From: CAZAQS01 sp964486825
Lineage (GTDB): Bacteria > Chloroflexota > Anaerolineae > Anaerolineales > UBA4823
Reading direction: 5' to 3'
Assembly: GCA_964486825.1 (NCBI GenBank)
Contig: CAZAQS010000026.1
Coordinates: 1-30,548, forward strand
Length of the DNA stretch: 30,548 nt
The notes under the pieces were generated by a model, which saw nothing but the letters and a program-made list of their open reading frames with translations, was not told the origin of the DNA and did no database searches. The translations under genes were made by a program, and so were the position numbers. This document shows, in pieces, positions 15,001-23,522 of this stretch (positions are counted from its first letter, which is position 1; every line of letters begins with the position of its first letter).

Positions 15001-16863
15001 ATGAACAAAATAATACCAACCCGCCGCTCGCTGCAAATAATTCTTGCAGTAGCGTTGCTTTTCGGCATGACGGGTATCGTGCAGGGTAGCCTGGCACAGG
15101 ATGGACTTTGTGGGGATACCTACACGGTGCGCCCCAATGATAACCTTACCCGGATTGCTATTGAATGTAATACCACCGTCTCAGCATTGCTAGCTGCTAA
15201 CCCCGAGATTACCGATCCAAACTTGATATTCGCCGGGATGGAGTTGAACATACCCGAAGGAGATCCGGTTGCCCCTGATCCCGATGAGATAGCCATACCT
15301 GACACGGGTGAAGATGAGCAGCTTTACACGCTCCAGCGCGGTGATTCGTTAAGTGGGATAGCTGTCCGCTTCGGCACGACTGTGGATCATCTATTGGAGA
15401 TGAACCCGCATATCGGTGAAACTCGCCTGGTTTCCCCAGGAGACCAATTGGCTGTCCCGGCTGACGTGGTTGATTTCGTACCCGAGATAGATGAAGGCGA
15501 ACAGCTTTATACGGTGCAGCGGGGGGATATCTTCACAGGCCTCGCCCTTCGATTTGGTACGACTCCCGAGCACCTGCTGGCCAGGAACCCACATGTCGTT
15601 GATCCGGCCTTGATTTACCCGGGCCAGCAAATCGTCGTTCCGCTTGAGGCGGAGGAAGTTGTTCCGGATACGGGGGAAGGCGAACAGCTTTATACGGTAC
15701 TGCGGGGTGACACGCTGCGCGGAATCGCGGTCCGTTTCGGTACAACCGTGCAGGACCTGATGAATAGGAACCAGCATATTTTCGACCGGAATTTGATCTA
15801 CCCTGGTCTCCAGGTAGTTGTTCCGGCTGAGCCTATCGATACCATTCCCGATACCGGTGCAGGAGAAACGCTTTATACCGTTCAACGCACCGATATCTTG
15901 AGTGAGATTGCGCTACGTCATGGGACAACTGTAGGTGATTTGATGGAACGAAACCCACATATTGTGGACCCCAATCTGATCTATCCTGGCTTGCAGATCG
16001 TCGTTCCGGTGACAGAGCCTGAACCAACCCCGGTTCCACCCACCCCAACACCAGCGCCTCCAACCCCTACCCCCATACCCCCACCTGATTTCACCATTCC
16101 CGACACGGGTGTAGGGGAGCGCCTGTATACAGTGCAGTCGGGGGATACCATGGTAGGGATTGCGGAGCGTTTTGGTACCACGGTTAGGAACCTGCTAGAC
16201 AGGAACCCGCATATCCGGGACGCTCGATTGATCTTCCCAGGACAGAGACTGGCTGTGCCGGTTCCCCCGGATGAAGTAATCGATGACCCTGACTTGGTCA
16301 TCCCGGATACCGGCGCGATCTTCTTTAGAGACGAATTCCACCCGCCCAGGACTTGGTTCCAAACTGAAGAAGATAATTTCACCATTGATTACCTCAATGG
16401 CACCTACCGGATCATTAATGACTTCACGAATTCCTTCGTAAGCAGTATCCGTACTTTCGACCAGGCTGACGTGCATGTAGCTACTCATGCCCGCTATCGT
16501 TCTGGTCCTCAAACGACCTACTTTGGCCCGGTATGCCGCTGGCAAGATGTAAATAACTACTATGCCTTCGGTATAAATGCTCAGGGTAACTATGGCATCA
16601 TCAGGATTGTTGATGGCCAGGTTACCTTCCTGGCTCGTGGGACCGATGACCAGGGTGCAAACGGAGTGCTCAATCCTGCCCAGCAGACCAACCGCATCGG
16701 TGGGAGTTGTTTAGGCGATGTCCTGACGCTCTTTGTGAACGGGCATGCCTTGCTCCAGGTCCAGGATCAGACCTTCGAGGATGGTAACGTCGGTGTGATG
16801 TCACTGACCCAACCCACCCCAGGTACAGAAGTACACTTCGACCTGTTTACTTTGCGGAGGTAA
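15001..16863 (+). CDS. Secreted six-LysM protein with C-terminal lectin-like domain
   Basis: The 620-residue protein starts with a signal peptide (hydrophobic segment 11-30, likely cleavage near 32). Six LysM repeats begin near residues 40, 106, 167, 228, 289 and 373. Repeats 2-6 are very alike, each with LYT(V/L), a G/T-D pair, an FGTT-like stretch and a closing PG-x(4)-VP. LysM modules bind glycans such as peptidoglycan or chitin. A Pro/Thr linker near 337-362 separates repeat 5 from 6. The last ~180 residues, from FRDEFHPP to the end, look like a concanavalin/LamG-type beta-sandwich that may bind sugars. No catalytic domain is visible, so it may be an adhesin or wall-anchored scaffold. Confidence 0.88.
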   Translation: MNKIIPTRRSLQIILAVALLFGMTGIVQGSLAQDGLCGDTYTVRPNDNLTRIAIECNTTVSALLAANPEITDPNLIFAGMELNIPEGDPVAPDPDEIAIPDTGEDEQLYTLQRGDSLSGIAVRFGTTVDHLLEMNPHIGETRLVSPGDQLAVPADVVDFVPEIDEGEQLYTVQRGDIFTGLALRFGTTPEHLLARNPHVVDPALIYPGQQIVVPLEAEEVVPDTGEGEQLYTVLRGDTLRGIAVRFGTTVQDLMNRNQHIFDRNLIYPGLQVVVPAEPIDTIPDTGAGETLYTVQRTDILSEIALRHGTTVGDLMERNPHIVDPNLIYPGLQIVVPVTEPEPTPVPPTPTPAPPTPTPIPPPDFTIPDTGVGERLYTVQSGDTMVGIAERFGTTVRNLLDRNPHIRDARLIFPGQRLAVPVPPDEVIDDPDLVIPDTGAIFFRDEFHPPRTWFQTEEDNFTIDYLNGTYRIINDFTNSFVSSIRTFDQADVHVATHARYRSGPQTTYFGPVCRWQDVNNYYAFGINAQGNYGIIRIVDGQVTFLARGTDDQGANGVLNPAQQTNRIGGSCLGDVLTLFVNGHALLQVQDQTFEDGNVGVMSLTQPTPGTEVHFDLFTLRR

Positions 16864-16915
16864 GCCAACCTTTGGGTAGGTGATCCAGTAGTGAAAAAGA
16901 GCTCGAATTTGATGC

Positions 16916-16946
16916 GAGGCGGTGGAGATTTATGCTCCACCGCCTC
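16916..16946 (+). terminator. Rho-independent-type terminator after the LysM gene
   Basis: A perfect 12-bp stem (GAGGCGGTGGAG at 16916-16927 with its complement at 16935-16946) and a 7-nt loop are followed by a short T-rich tail (ATTTCTT). It ends transcription 53 bases after the LysM stop codon. Confidence 0.75.
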
Positions 16947-16973
16947 ATTTCTTGATACGAAATCTCTTGAAGC

Positions 16974-17025
16974 TACATCCACTGGATGTATTGAACCTTA
17001 AAAGATAAAAATTATCCGTTATAAT
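16974..17025 (+). promoter_or_regulatory. Operator-like dyad and -10 box before the lipoprotein hydrolase
   Basis: A perfect inverted repeat TACATCCA-C-TGGATGTA lies at 16974-16990. TATAAT follows at 17020-17025, about 40 bases before the ATG. No good -35 is seen at normal spacing. The dyad, 29 bases upstream of the -10 box, is placed where an activator or repressor could bind. Confidence 0.4.
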
Positions 17026-17065
17026 TCTTGAAGCAAGTTCCAGAACGAGGAATAGAGGATATTCA

Positions 17066-18199
17066 ATGAAATCAAATCACCGGTACGGTCCTTTCTTGAT
17101 CATAGGTCTTTTCGCAATCCTGGCTGTGAGCTGCGGCCAACCTGTTGCCGTTGGTGTAGCTCCCGTTTCCACATTGCCGCCCGCAGCTCCGGTTCCCCCC
17201 AGCATTACGCCAACTGCGTTCCTGCCGCCGGTCGCCTCGGCTGCGCCTCTGTCCACCTCCACACCGCAGCCCACGCCTACGGAAACCCCAACCCCTACTC
17301 CCACGCTTCATCCAATGGATATCCAGGTCATGCGCCAGAGGGATTACCCGGGCAGTGAGATCGTTATCGAACGGGAGCTGGAGCCAGGCTCCAATTACAG
17401 CCGTTATTACGCTTATTACCTGTCCGAAGGGCTCAAGATCTACGGCCTGCTGACTGTGCCATACGGGGAGATGCCGCCAAACGGGTGGCCCGCCATCGTT
17501 TTCAACCATGGCTATATCCCACCTACTCAATACCGGACCACAGAAAGGTATCTCGCTTACGTGGATGGGTTGGCTCGCTCCGGGTATATCGTCTTCCGTA
17601 TCGATTACCGCGGCCATGATCGCTCGGATGGTTCGCCCAGCGGAGCTTATGGCGACCCTGGTTATACCGTCGATGTTTTGAACGCCGTCTCCTCCTTACA
17701 ACAATTTCCCCTGGCAGACCCAGACAAGATTGGTATGTGGGGGCATTCGATGGGCGGCTACCTGACGCTACGCTCGATGGTCATTTCCCCAGAAATCAAG
17801 GCCGGTGTTATTTGGGCCGGTGTTGTGGCCTCCTACCCCGACCTGCTCACTCGCTGGCGCAGAGGGCCTACCCCCACTCCAGGGGCAGTTGGGTCACGCA
17901 GCTGGCGTTGGAACTGGATCGAACAGTATGGGACGCCGGATGAAAACCCCGAGTTTTGGCACTCGATCTCATCCAACTCCTTCTTGCATGACCTGTCTGG
18001 TCCCATACAGCTCCATCACGGTACCGCTGATGATAGCGTTCCATTGGAGTTCTCTGAAATATTGAGTTGGCAAGTCCAGCAAGTTGGGAAACCTGTCGAA
18101 TTATACGTATACGAAGGAGATGACCACAACCTCTCCAATTACTTCACCCAGGCCATGACGCGTACCCTGCAGTTTTTTGAGCAGCATCTGAAGAGGTAA
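17066..18199 (+). CDS. Lipoprotein alpha/beta hydrolase (prolyl-oligopeptidase-like)
   Basis: The 377-residue protein has a lipoprotein signal ending in LAVSCG, with Cys23 as the lipidated residue. A Pro/Thr-rich linker extends to about residue 85. The hydrolase domain shows HGYIPP (oxyanion region), the nucleophile Ser228 in WGHSMGGY, Asp322 or Asp323 in HGTADDSVP, and His354 in EGDDHNLS. This is a complete Ser-Asp-His triad of the dienelactone hydrolase/S9 type. It is probably anchored outside the membrane, acting as a peptidase or esterase; the substrate is not known. The DUF3105 gene follows after 36 bases and may be co-transcribed. Confidence 0.88.
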   Translation: MKSNHRYGPFLIIGLFAILAVSCGQPVAVGVAPVSTLPPAAPVPPSITPTAFLPPVASAAPLSTSTPQPTPTETPTPTPTLHPMDIQVMRQRDYPGSEIVIERELEPGSNYSRYYAYYLSEGLKIYGLLTVPYGEMPPNGWPAIVFNHGYIPPTQYRTTERYLAYVDGLARSGYIVFRIDYRGHDRSDGSPSGAYGDPGYTVDVLNAVSSLQQFPLADPDKIGMWGHSMGGYLTLRSMVISPEIKAGVIWAGVVASYPDLLTRWRRGPTPTPGAVGSRSWRWNWIEQYGTPDENPEFWHSISSNSFLHDLSGPIQLHHGTADDSVPLEFSEILSWQVQQVGKPVELYVYEGDDHNLSNYFTQAMTRTLQFFEQHLKR

Positions 18200-18235
18200 A
18201 GAAGGAAAATCATAAGCAGTTAGAAAGGAAGAGTA

Positions 18236-18814
18236 ATGAAGTCTAAACGCCAAATTGCACAAGAAAAGAGACGCCGCAAGAAATTACTAACTTATTCAAT
18301 CGTGGGAGTGGTCGCAGTATTAGCAGTCGCTGTTGTGGCAAACACGGTGATCGGAGCAACACGTCCTTTACAAGGAGAAGAAGTCCCTGTCATGGCAGAT
18401 ATCACTCACGTGGCAGAGGGCACCGATCCGGGCCCGTATAACTCAAACCCTCCCACCTCCGGAAGACATTATGCAGCCACACTCGAACCCGGTTTTTATG
18501 AAAGTGGAGAAGTGAACGATCCTCATCCGGAAGGATTTCTCGTCCATAACCTCGAGCATGGTTATGTGATCTTCTGGTATAACTGTTCGATCCTCGATGA
18601 AGGGGACTGTTCGGTCCTAAAGGAGCAAATCAGGGAGGTAATGTCGGCGGAAAATAATTTCAAAGTCATCGCTTTCCCCTGGGAATCGATCGATGTTCCT
18701 GTGGTCATGACCTCCTGGGGTCGCATGCTCCATTTTGATGAATTTGACCCTCAACAGGCCCAGGAATTCGTTCAGCGCAACCGGAATAAAGCCCCTGAGC
18801 CCTTCGCTCCATGA
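18236..18814 (+). CDS. DUF3105 membrane-anchored protein
   Basis: The 192-residue protein has a basic N-terminus (RRRKK), one membrane helix near residues 19-40, and an outer domain with the DUF3105 pattern: DPGPYNSNPPTSGRHY, then HPEGFLVHNLEHGYVIFWY. The conserved His residues in that second motif may bind a metal, but this is conjecture. AAGGAAG precedes the ATG by a few bases. It ends in a short Pro-rich tail. The biochemical role of the family is unknown. Confidence 0.85.
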   Translation: MKSKRQIAQEKRRRKKLLTYSIVGVVAVLAVAVVANTVIGATRPLQGEEVPVMADITHVAEGTDPGPYNSNPPTSGRHYAATLEPGFYESGEVNDPHPEGFLVHNLEHGYVIFWYNCSILDEGDCSVLKEQIREVMSAENNFKVIAFPWESIDVPVVMTSWGRMLHFDEFDPQQAQEFVQRNRNKAPEPFAP

Positions 18815-18960
18815 GGCATTCGTTAATTCCATAAACCTGCTTGCATAAATGTATGCCGTTTTAGGTACCTCCTTCCTATAGGGGTTTCATTGATTTATGT
18901 TACATAAGAGTCAGTGGAATCCTTTCTCTATCAGCTTGTGCAGGAAGGTTGTGTATACCA

Positions 18961-21192
18961 GTGCATACAGATTTGATCAACATGGCCGCGCTTCACCTGA
19001 GATCTGGCGATCTAGAATCAGCGCGCCTGCTTCTAGATGAAGCTCTCAAATTAAACCCGGGTGATGAACAGGCCTGGTTATGGATGTCCGGGGCAGTCGA
19101 AACCGACTCGGAGCGGCTGGCCTGTTTGCAGCAGGTCCTTGCAATTGATCCACATAATCAGGCCGCCCAGGATGGCATTCAAGCGCTATTGAAAGCTACC
19201 CCACAGCGTAAGCTGGACCCCCAGGACGCTTCCCTCGAGTCCTTCCTGGAGGAGCAAGAGGCTCTCTTCTCGAGTACGGCCAGGCCTGCTGGCAAGGAAA
19301 TCGCTAAGCCGGCTGTAACCGCTGGGAAAAAGACTGAGCCGCGCCCCATCCAGCGGAGAACCGACCAACCTGGGGCAGTGAATCCATCTCCCGATTCCAT
19401 CAACCAGCTAAGGAGTGTTGCTCAGGCTCGTGGGATGGATTGGGGCAGGCCTGGCCTGTCTCTGGCGCTCCCCCTGACTCGCCAACGCGCCTTCGGTCTT
19501 CCAGGTCTCTTGCAGGCGAGATCCAGTCCGAAAAAACGACCGATCAAAAAACCAAAACAAGCCCTGATTCCCTGGAAGGAGATCCCGTTAACTTCTAACC
19601 AGGTTGCCTACTTCGTCCTCGGCCTGATCATTTTCTTTTTATTGATGCTGATCGGTTTTTCTGTCTTGAAAACGCTGGTGCAGGGCCCCCGCCAAAAGGC
19701 CGTGCTCCCGGTGGTCCCGGCCCCCCTGCCCTCGTCTACCCCGCAGCCTACGCCTACACCCCTGGTCTTCAAGCCAGCCTTTGTACCCTCGGATTGCCGC
19801 TTCAGGGTGCCCTCGGATGCGCACGTCGAATGCCTGACCATGATCCTCCCGGAAAGCCGGGAGGGCGATTCGGCTCGCTCTATTCGCCTGCCTCTGGTCA
19901 TCTACCGGAGCTTAAATCCCTTCCCTCCCCCGGACCCAATCGTTTACTTGCATGGTGGAGGCAGCGCGATTGAATGGGCGGCTGATAACTTCGAAAACTT
20001 CATTCTCCCCCTGCTTTACCAGCGGGATGTAATTGTGATGGAACCGCGTGGCAATGGTCAATCTACACCGAACCTGGATTGTCCCGAATTGAATAACCAA
20101 TTCCTGGTGGACTTGAAGAACGATCCGAATGACAACGCCAGAACGGGTGGCTTTGTATCAGCCGTGCAGGCTTGCCGGGATCGCCTTTCCAGTCAGGGCA
20201 TCCGGTTCTCGAATTACACGATCGCTTCTTTTGCTGCCGATATCGCTGACATGGCCACTGTACTCGGATACGAGCAAATTAATCTATACGGCGTCTCTTA
20301 CGGCGGTAGCGTTGCACAAGTCGTAATGCGCGAATACCCCTCCCTCGTCCGTAGTTCGGTCCTGGATTCTGCCCTTCCGCTAGAAGTAAAAGCTTACAAT
20401 TCGATCGCCTCCGGAGCAGATTATGCTTTAGGCCAGCTTTTTGAGGCCTGCGCGGCAAGCAGCCCTTGCCGCTCTGCTTACCCAAACCTCGAAGCGGTAT
20501 TCTATGACGTCAAAACAAAGCTGGATGAGGCTCCCATCACAGTGCCCTCGACGAGCCCTGGCAGCGCCACGGGAATAAAAATGATCATCGACGGGACTCG
20601 TTTTCAACAGGCCGTTCTACAAGCTCTGTATTCGAATATTTTGATTCCTGAGATCCCGAAGGGGATTTATGCTGCTCGTTTCGGTGATACCGCTTTCCTG
20701 GAAGCAGCCCTGGCCTATCGTATGGGCTTCTTAGATCCATCTTTGGGGGGCAGGCTCTCCCAAAATTGTCCCGAGCAGGTGTATGCAACCTCTCCCTCTG
20801 AGCTGGAAGCAGATTTGGAATCCTTCCCAAACACCTCGGCTTTCGCCAGGTATTCGAACTTAGGAAGTGTTGAGACCCTGTTTGGCATTTGTGAGCTTTG
20901 GAAGGCCGCTCCTTTCCAGCCAGAAAATAAGTCCCCCTTAGCCAGTTCAATCCCTACTTTGGTATTTACCGGTCAATTCGATCCGCTTTCACCCGACTAT
21001 TTGGGGGAGCAGTTGGCTGGTAGTTTAGAAAGGGCCACGCTGGTGGTCTTTCCTGGCCTCGGGCACGCTTCCGGCACCGCCCCCAACGTTGAATGCCCAC
21101 TCTCTCTGGCTGCTGTATTTCTGTACGATCCCTATTCAAGCCTCGATCCAACCTGTGGGCTTGAAATGGGCGTCCATTTTACAGCTCGCTAA
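18961..21192 (+). CDS. TPR-transmembrane-alpha/beta hydrolase fusion (TAP/S33-like)
   Basis: The protein has three parts. Residues 1-65 form TPR-like helices (GDLESARLLLDEALKLNPGD). A charged, low-complexity stretch leads to a single membrane helix near 213-238. The outer part is an alpha/beta hydrolase of the tripeptidyl aminopeptidase type, with YLHGGGSA, DVIVMEPRGNGQS, nucleophile Ser446 in YGVSYGGS, Asp674 in GQFDPLSP and His702 in GLGHASG. The TPR part should lie in the cytoplasm and the hydrolase outside. The start is uncertain: GTG 18961 is used here, TTG 18949 sits immediately after GGAAGG, and ATG 18994 is further in. No terminator is seen at the 3' end. Confidence 0.85.
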   Translation: MHTDLINMAALHLRSGDLESARLLLDEALKLNPGDEQAWLWMSGAVETDSERLACLQQVLAIDPHNQAAQDGIQALLKATPQRKLDPQDASLESFLEEQEALFSSTARPAGKEIAKPAVTAGKKTEPRPIQRRTDQPGAVNPSPDSINQLRSVAQARGMDWGRPGLSLALPLTRQRAFGLPGLLQARSSPKKRPIKKPKQALIPWKEIPLTSNQVAYFVLGLIIFFLLMLIGFSVLKTLVQGPRQKAVLPVVPAPLPSSTPQPTPTPLVFKPAFVPSDCRFRVPSDAHVECLTMILPESREGDSARSIRLPLVIYRSLNPFPPPDPIVYLHGGGSAIEWAADNFENFILPLLYQRDVIVMEPRGNGQSTPNLDCPELNNQFLVDLKNDPNDNARTGGFVSAVQACRDRLSSQGIRFSNYTIASFAADIADMATVLGYEQINLYGVSYGGSVAQVVMREYPSLVRSSVLDSALPLEVKAYNSIASGADYALGQLFEACAASSPCRSAYPNLEAVFYDVKTKLDEAPITVPSTSPGSATGIKMIIDGTRFQQAVLQALYSNILIPEIPKGIYAARFGDTAFLEAALAYRMGFLDPSLGGRLSQNCPEQVYATSPSELEADLESFPNTSAFARYSNLGSVETLFGICELWKAAPFQPENKSPLASSIPTLVFTGQFDPLSPDYLGEQLAGSLERATLVVFPGLGHASGTAPNVECPLSLAAVFLYDPYSSLDPTCGLEMGVHFTAR

Positions 21193-21253
21193 AAAAGCTA
21201 CATTAATCCCAGATTACAACAGTCATTACAAGAATTAAAATCCGTAATATTCA

Positions 21254-21310
21254 TTGCGTGATCCTTGCTTTTGTTGTAAAATACGAGACAGGCGAGTCAG
21301 TCCTGCCTGT
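21254..21310 (+). promoter_or_regulatory. Promoter and start-site dyad of the RpiR-type regulator
   Basis: TTGCGT (21254-21259), a 17-base spacer and TAAAAT (21277-21282) form a plausible promoter. An inverted repeat, ACAGGC at 21288-21293 and GCCTGT at 21305-21310, lies at the expected start of transcription just before the ribosome site, where the regulator could control itself. Confidence 0.5.
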
Positions 21311-21322
21311 TAGGAGTGCATC

Positions 21323-22183
21323 TTGGATAATTATGGCAGCCTCAAGGAGCGCATCGCCAACACGCTCGATACGCTAAGTCCTAAGCATAAAAATATCGCG
21401 CGCTTCATACTCGACAACCATTATTTCACCTCGTTTTCATCTGCCAGCCAGGTTGGGGAAAAGAACGATACGACCGCTGCAACGGTAGTTCGTTTTGCCC
21501 AGGCCTTGGGCTACCAGGGATATTCTGAGCTTCAAGAAGCCCTGCGGTCCGAGCTGCCTAACTATATGACCGCAGCCGCCCGAATGCAGAAGCGCATGAG
21601 TTCTCAAAAACCGCCTGGTTCCACGCCCCACAACGTCCTCTATACAGATATTCAAAACATCGAACGAACAGCCAGCAGCTTGTCTGAAGAGTGTTTAAAG
21701 GATGCCCTGGATGCCATCTTACAAGCGAAGCGGATTTTTGTGATTGGCGCCGGCCTCTCATCAGGACCGGCAGTATTTCTCGTACATTCGCTCAAAGTGA
21801 TGGGGTTTACTGTAATCCCGGTCGATAAAGAAGGTTTGGGTGCGGCTGTAGAAATTACCCAGCTTGAACGGGACGATCTTCTAATTGCAATTGACCTCTG
21901 GAGGTACGCCCGCTTAACCGTCAGTGCAGCTTCTCGGGCTAAAGAGACAGGCGCGCCGGTGATTGCCATTACAGACAGCATCGTTTCGCCACTGGCGAAG
22001 ATGGCTGATGTCTCATTCGAAGTTGCTACGGAAGGAATTGCCCACAGCTTATCGGTAACGGCTCTAATGTCTTTGCTAAATGTCTTCGTAGCAATGGTGG
22101 CTGACCGCATTCCTGAAAAGGCATACGAGTCTCTCAAGCGTGTCGATGCCATCTATCGAGAAAACGACTTATTGATGATGTGA
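21323..22183 (+). CDS. MurR/RpiR-family transcriptional regulator with SIS domain
   Basis: The 286-residue protein has an N-terminal RpiR helix-turn-helix domain (residues 1-78, with TAATVVRFAQALGYQGYSEL as the recognition region). A C-terminal SIS domain follows (about 125-260, with FVIGAGLSSGPAVF). In this family the SIS domain senses a phosphosugar or another small metabolite. The start is TTG at 21323, placed six bases after AGGAG. It overlaps the dehydrogenase gene by 4 bases (GTGA), so it is the local regulator of the downstream pathway. The effector is unknown. Confidence 0.92.
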   Translation: MDNYGSLKERIANTLDTLSPKHKNIARFILDNHYFTSFSSASQVGEKNDTTAATVVRFAQALGYQGYSELQEALRSELPNYMTAAARMQKRMSSQKPPGSTPHNVLYTDIQNIERTASSLSEECLKDALDAILQAKRIFVIGAGLSSGPAVFLVHSLKVMGFTVIPVDKEGLGAAVEITQLERDDLLIAIDLWRYARLTVSAASRAKETGAPVIAITDSIVSPLAKMADVSFEVATEGIAHSLSVTALMSLLNVFVAMVADRIPEKAYESLKRVDAIYRENDLLMM

Positions 22184-23442
22184 TACTTATGCAAATCACG
22201 ATTTGTGGGGGAGGAAACGCTGCTCATACACTTGCCGGATTGCTTGGCAGTAGGCCCGAATTAACCGTATACATTTACGCGCCTTACGTTGACGAAGCTG
22301 AGCGCTGGCAGGCCGGCCTCCAGGTAAATGGCGGCATCCTGGTACGCACGGCAGAAAGGGATATCCTGGGAAGGCCCCGGGCTGTTCACCGCGATCCTCG
22401 CCGGGCTGTCTCAGGCTCGCAGCTTGTCTTGCTGGCGCTGCCCGCGTTTGCCCACGAGCTGGTTTTAGAGCAAATTGCCGGCTACATTTCTCCCGGCGCC
22501 TGGGTAGGCGCATTGCCTGCTCGGGGCGGTTTTGATCTTTGCGTTCGAGACATCTTCGAACAGCGTTTGAGTGAGATTGCCGTATTCGGTTTTCAAACCT
22601 TGCCCTGGGCTTGCCGCATTCACGAATACGGTCAGCAGGTTACGATCTTAGGCGCCAAGGCCCAGGTGGATCTGGCGGTATGGCCCTCCAACCAGGCTAC
22701 TGACATTCGGTCTGGCCTGGCTGAGCTCCTGGATATAGCTTTGAATCTTATCCCAGGCTTTCTCAGCCTGACCCTGGCAGATACAGGCCAGCTCATTCAT
22801 CCGGGCATCATGTATGGCCTGTTCCATGATTGGGATGGTTTGCCCTATGAAAAGCCAAAACCGTTCTACCAGGGCGTGGACGAGCGGGTATCCGAAAGGT
22901 TGGAGCAAATGAGCCAGGAAGTGCAGGCTGTACGATCCACCCTCGAGCGGGCCTATCCTGAACTGGATCTTTCCGCAGTTCGTCCGCTGCTAGATTGGTT
23001 AAGGCGTTCTTACCCTGATACCATCCAGGACAGCGCTACATTGCAATCCAGCTTTGTCACAAATAGCAGTTACAAAGGTTTGTTGGCGCCCATGTACAAG
23101 CTAGGTACGGGATACATCCCCGATTTCAAGTCTCGTTACCTTTCAGAGGATGTGCCGTATGGCTTGCTCGTCATGCGCGGCATAGCCGAATTAGCTGGTG
23201 TTGAGACTCCTGTAATTGATGGAGTGATAACCTGGGTGCAAAGCAGGATGGATTGTGAGTACCTGGTAGATAAAAAGCTGGCGGGCGCAGACCTGTATCG
23301 TACCCGTTCACCGCAACGATTCGGTTATACCAGCTTGGAAAGATTTATGTCGGAAATGCAATATCTTCCGTTCAGCTATGAGACTGGCGTAGATAGGGGG
23401 TTTGAAGGGAATCAAGGAGCAAGTGAGCTTATGGACTCATGA
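22180..23442 (+). CDS. Octopine/nopaline dehydrogenase-family NAD(P)-dependent enzyme
   Basis: Enzymes of this family reversibly join or split an amino acid and a 2-oxo acid by NAD(P)-dependent reductive condensation. The 420 residues begin with a Rossmann motif, ICGGGNAAHTLAG. The C-terminal catalytic domain shows LIHPGIMYG with the likely catalytic His207, NSSYKGLLAPM, and SRYLSEDVPYGLLVMRGIAE leading to TPVID. All of these resemble octopine dehydrogenases. The start is GTG 22180 (4-base overlap with the regulator) or ATG 22189. It precedes the B12 mutase fusion, so it may produce or consume the mutase substrate. The exact substrate cannot be read from sequence. Confidence 0.85.
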   Translation: MILMQITICGGGNAAHTLAGLLGSRPELTVYIYAPYVDEAERWQAGLQVNGGILVRTAERDILGRPRAVHRDPRRAVSGSQLVLLALPAFAHELVLEQIAGYISPGAWVGALPARGGFDLCVRDIFEQRLSEIAVFGFQTLPWACRIHEYGQQVTILGAKAQVDLAVWPSNQATDIRSGLAELLDIALNLIPGFLSLTLADTGQLIHPGIMYGLFHDWDGLPYEKPKPFYQGVDERVSERLEQMSQEVQAVRSTLERAYPELDLSAVRPLLDWLRRSYPDTIQDSATLQSSFVTNSSYKGLLAPMYKLGTGYIPDFKSRYLSEDVPYGLLVMRGIAELAGVETPVIDGVITWVQSRMDCEYLVDKKLAGADLYRTRSPQRFGYTSLERFMSEMQYLPFSYETGVDRGFEGNQGASELMDS

Positions 23443-23522
23443 GCGATATCGATAGATAACCCACAAGCATCAAGATAATTCTATAAAGACGAAGAAAAAT
23501 AAAAGTATTGGAGGCTATCCCA

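Noticed and set aside
18842..18855. Terminator after the DUF3105 gene (GCATA-AATG-TATGC)
   Set aside because: The stem is only 5 bp and AT-rich, with a weak T tail; not enough to call.
23443..23522. Cobalamin riboswitch before the mutase gene
   Set aside because: The gap is only about 80 bases and shows no B12-box or multi-stem fold; the gaps at 21193-21322 and 27267-27409 show none either.
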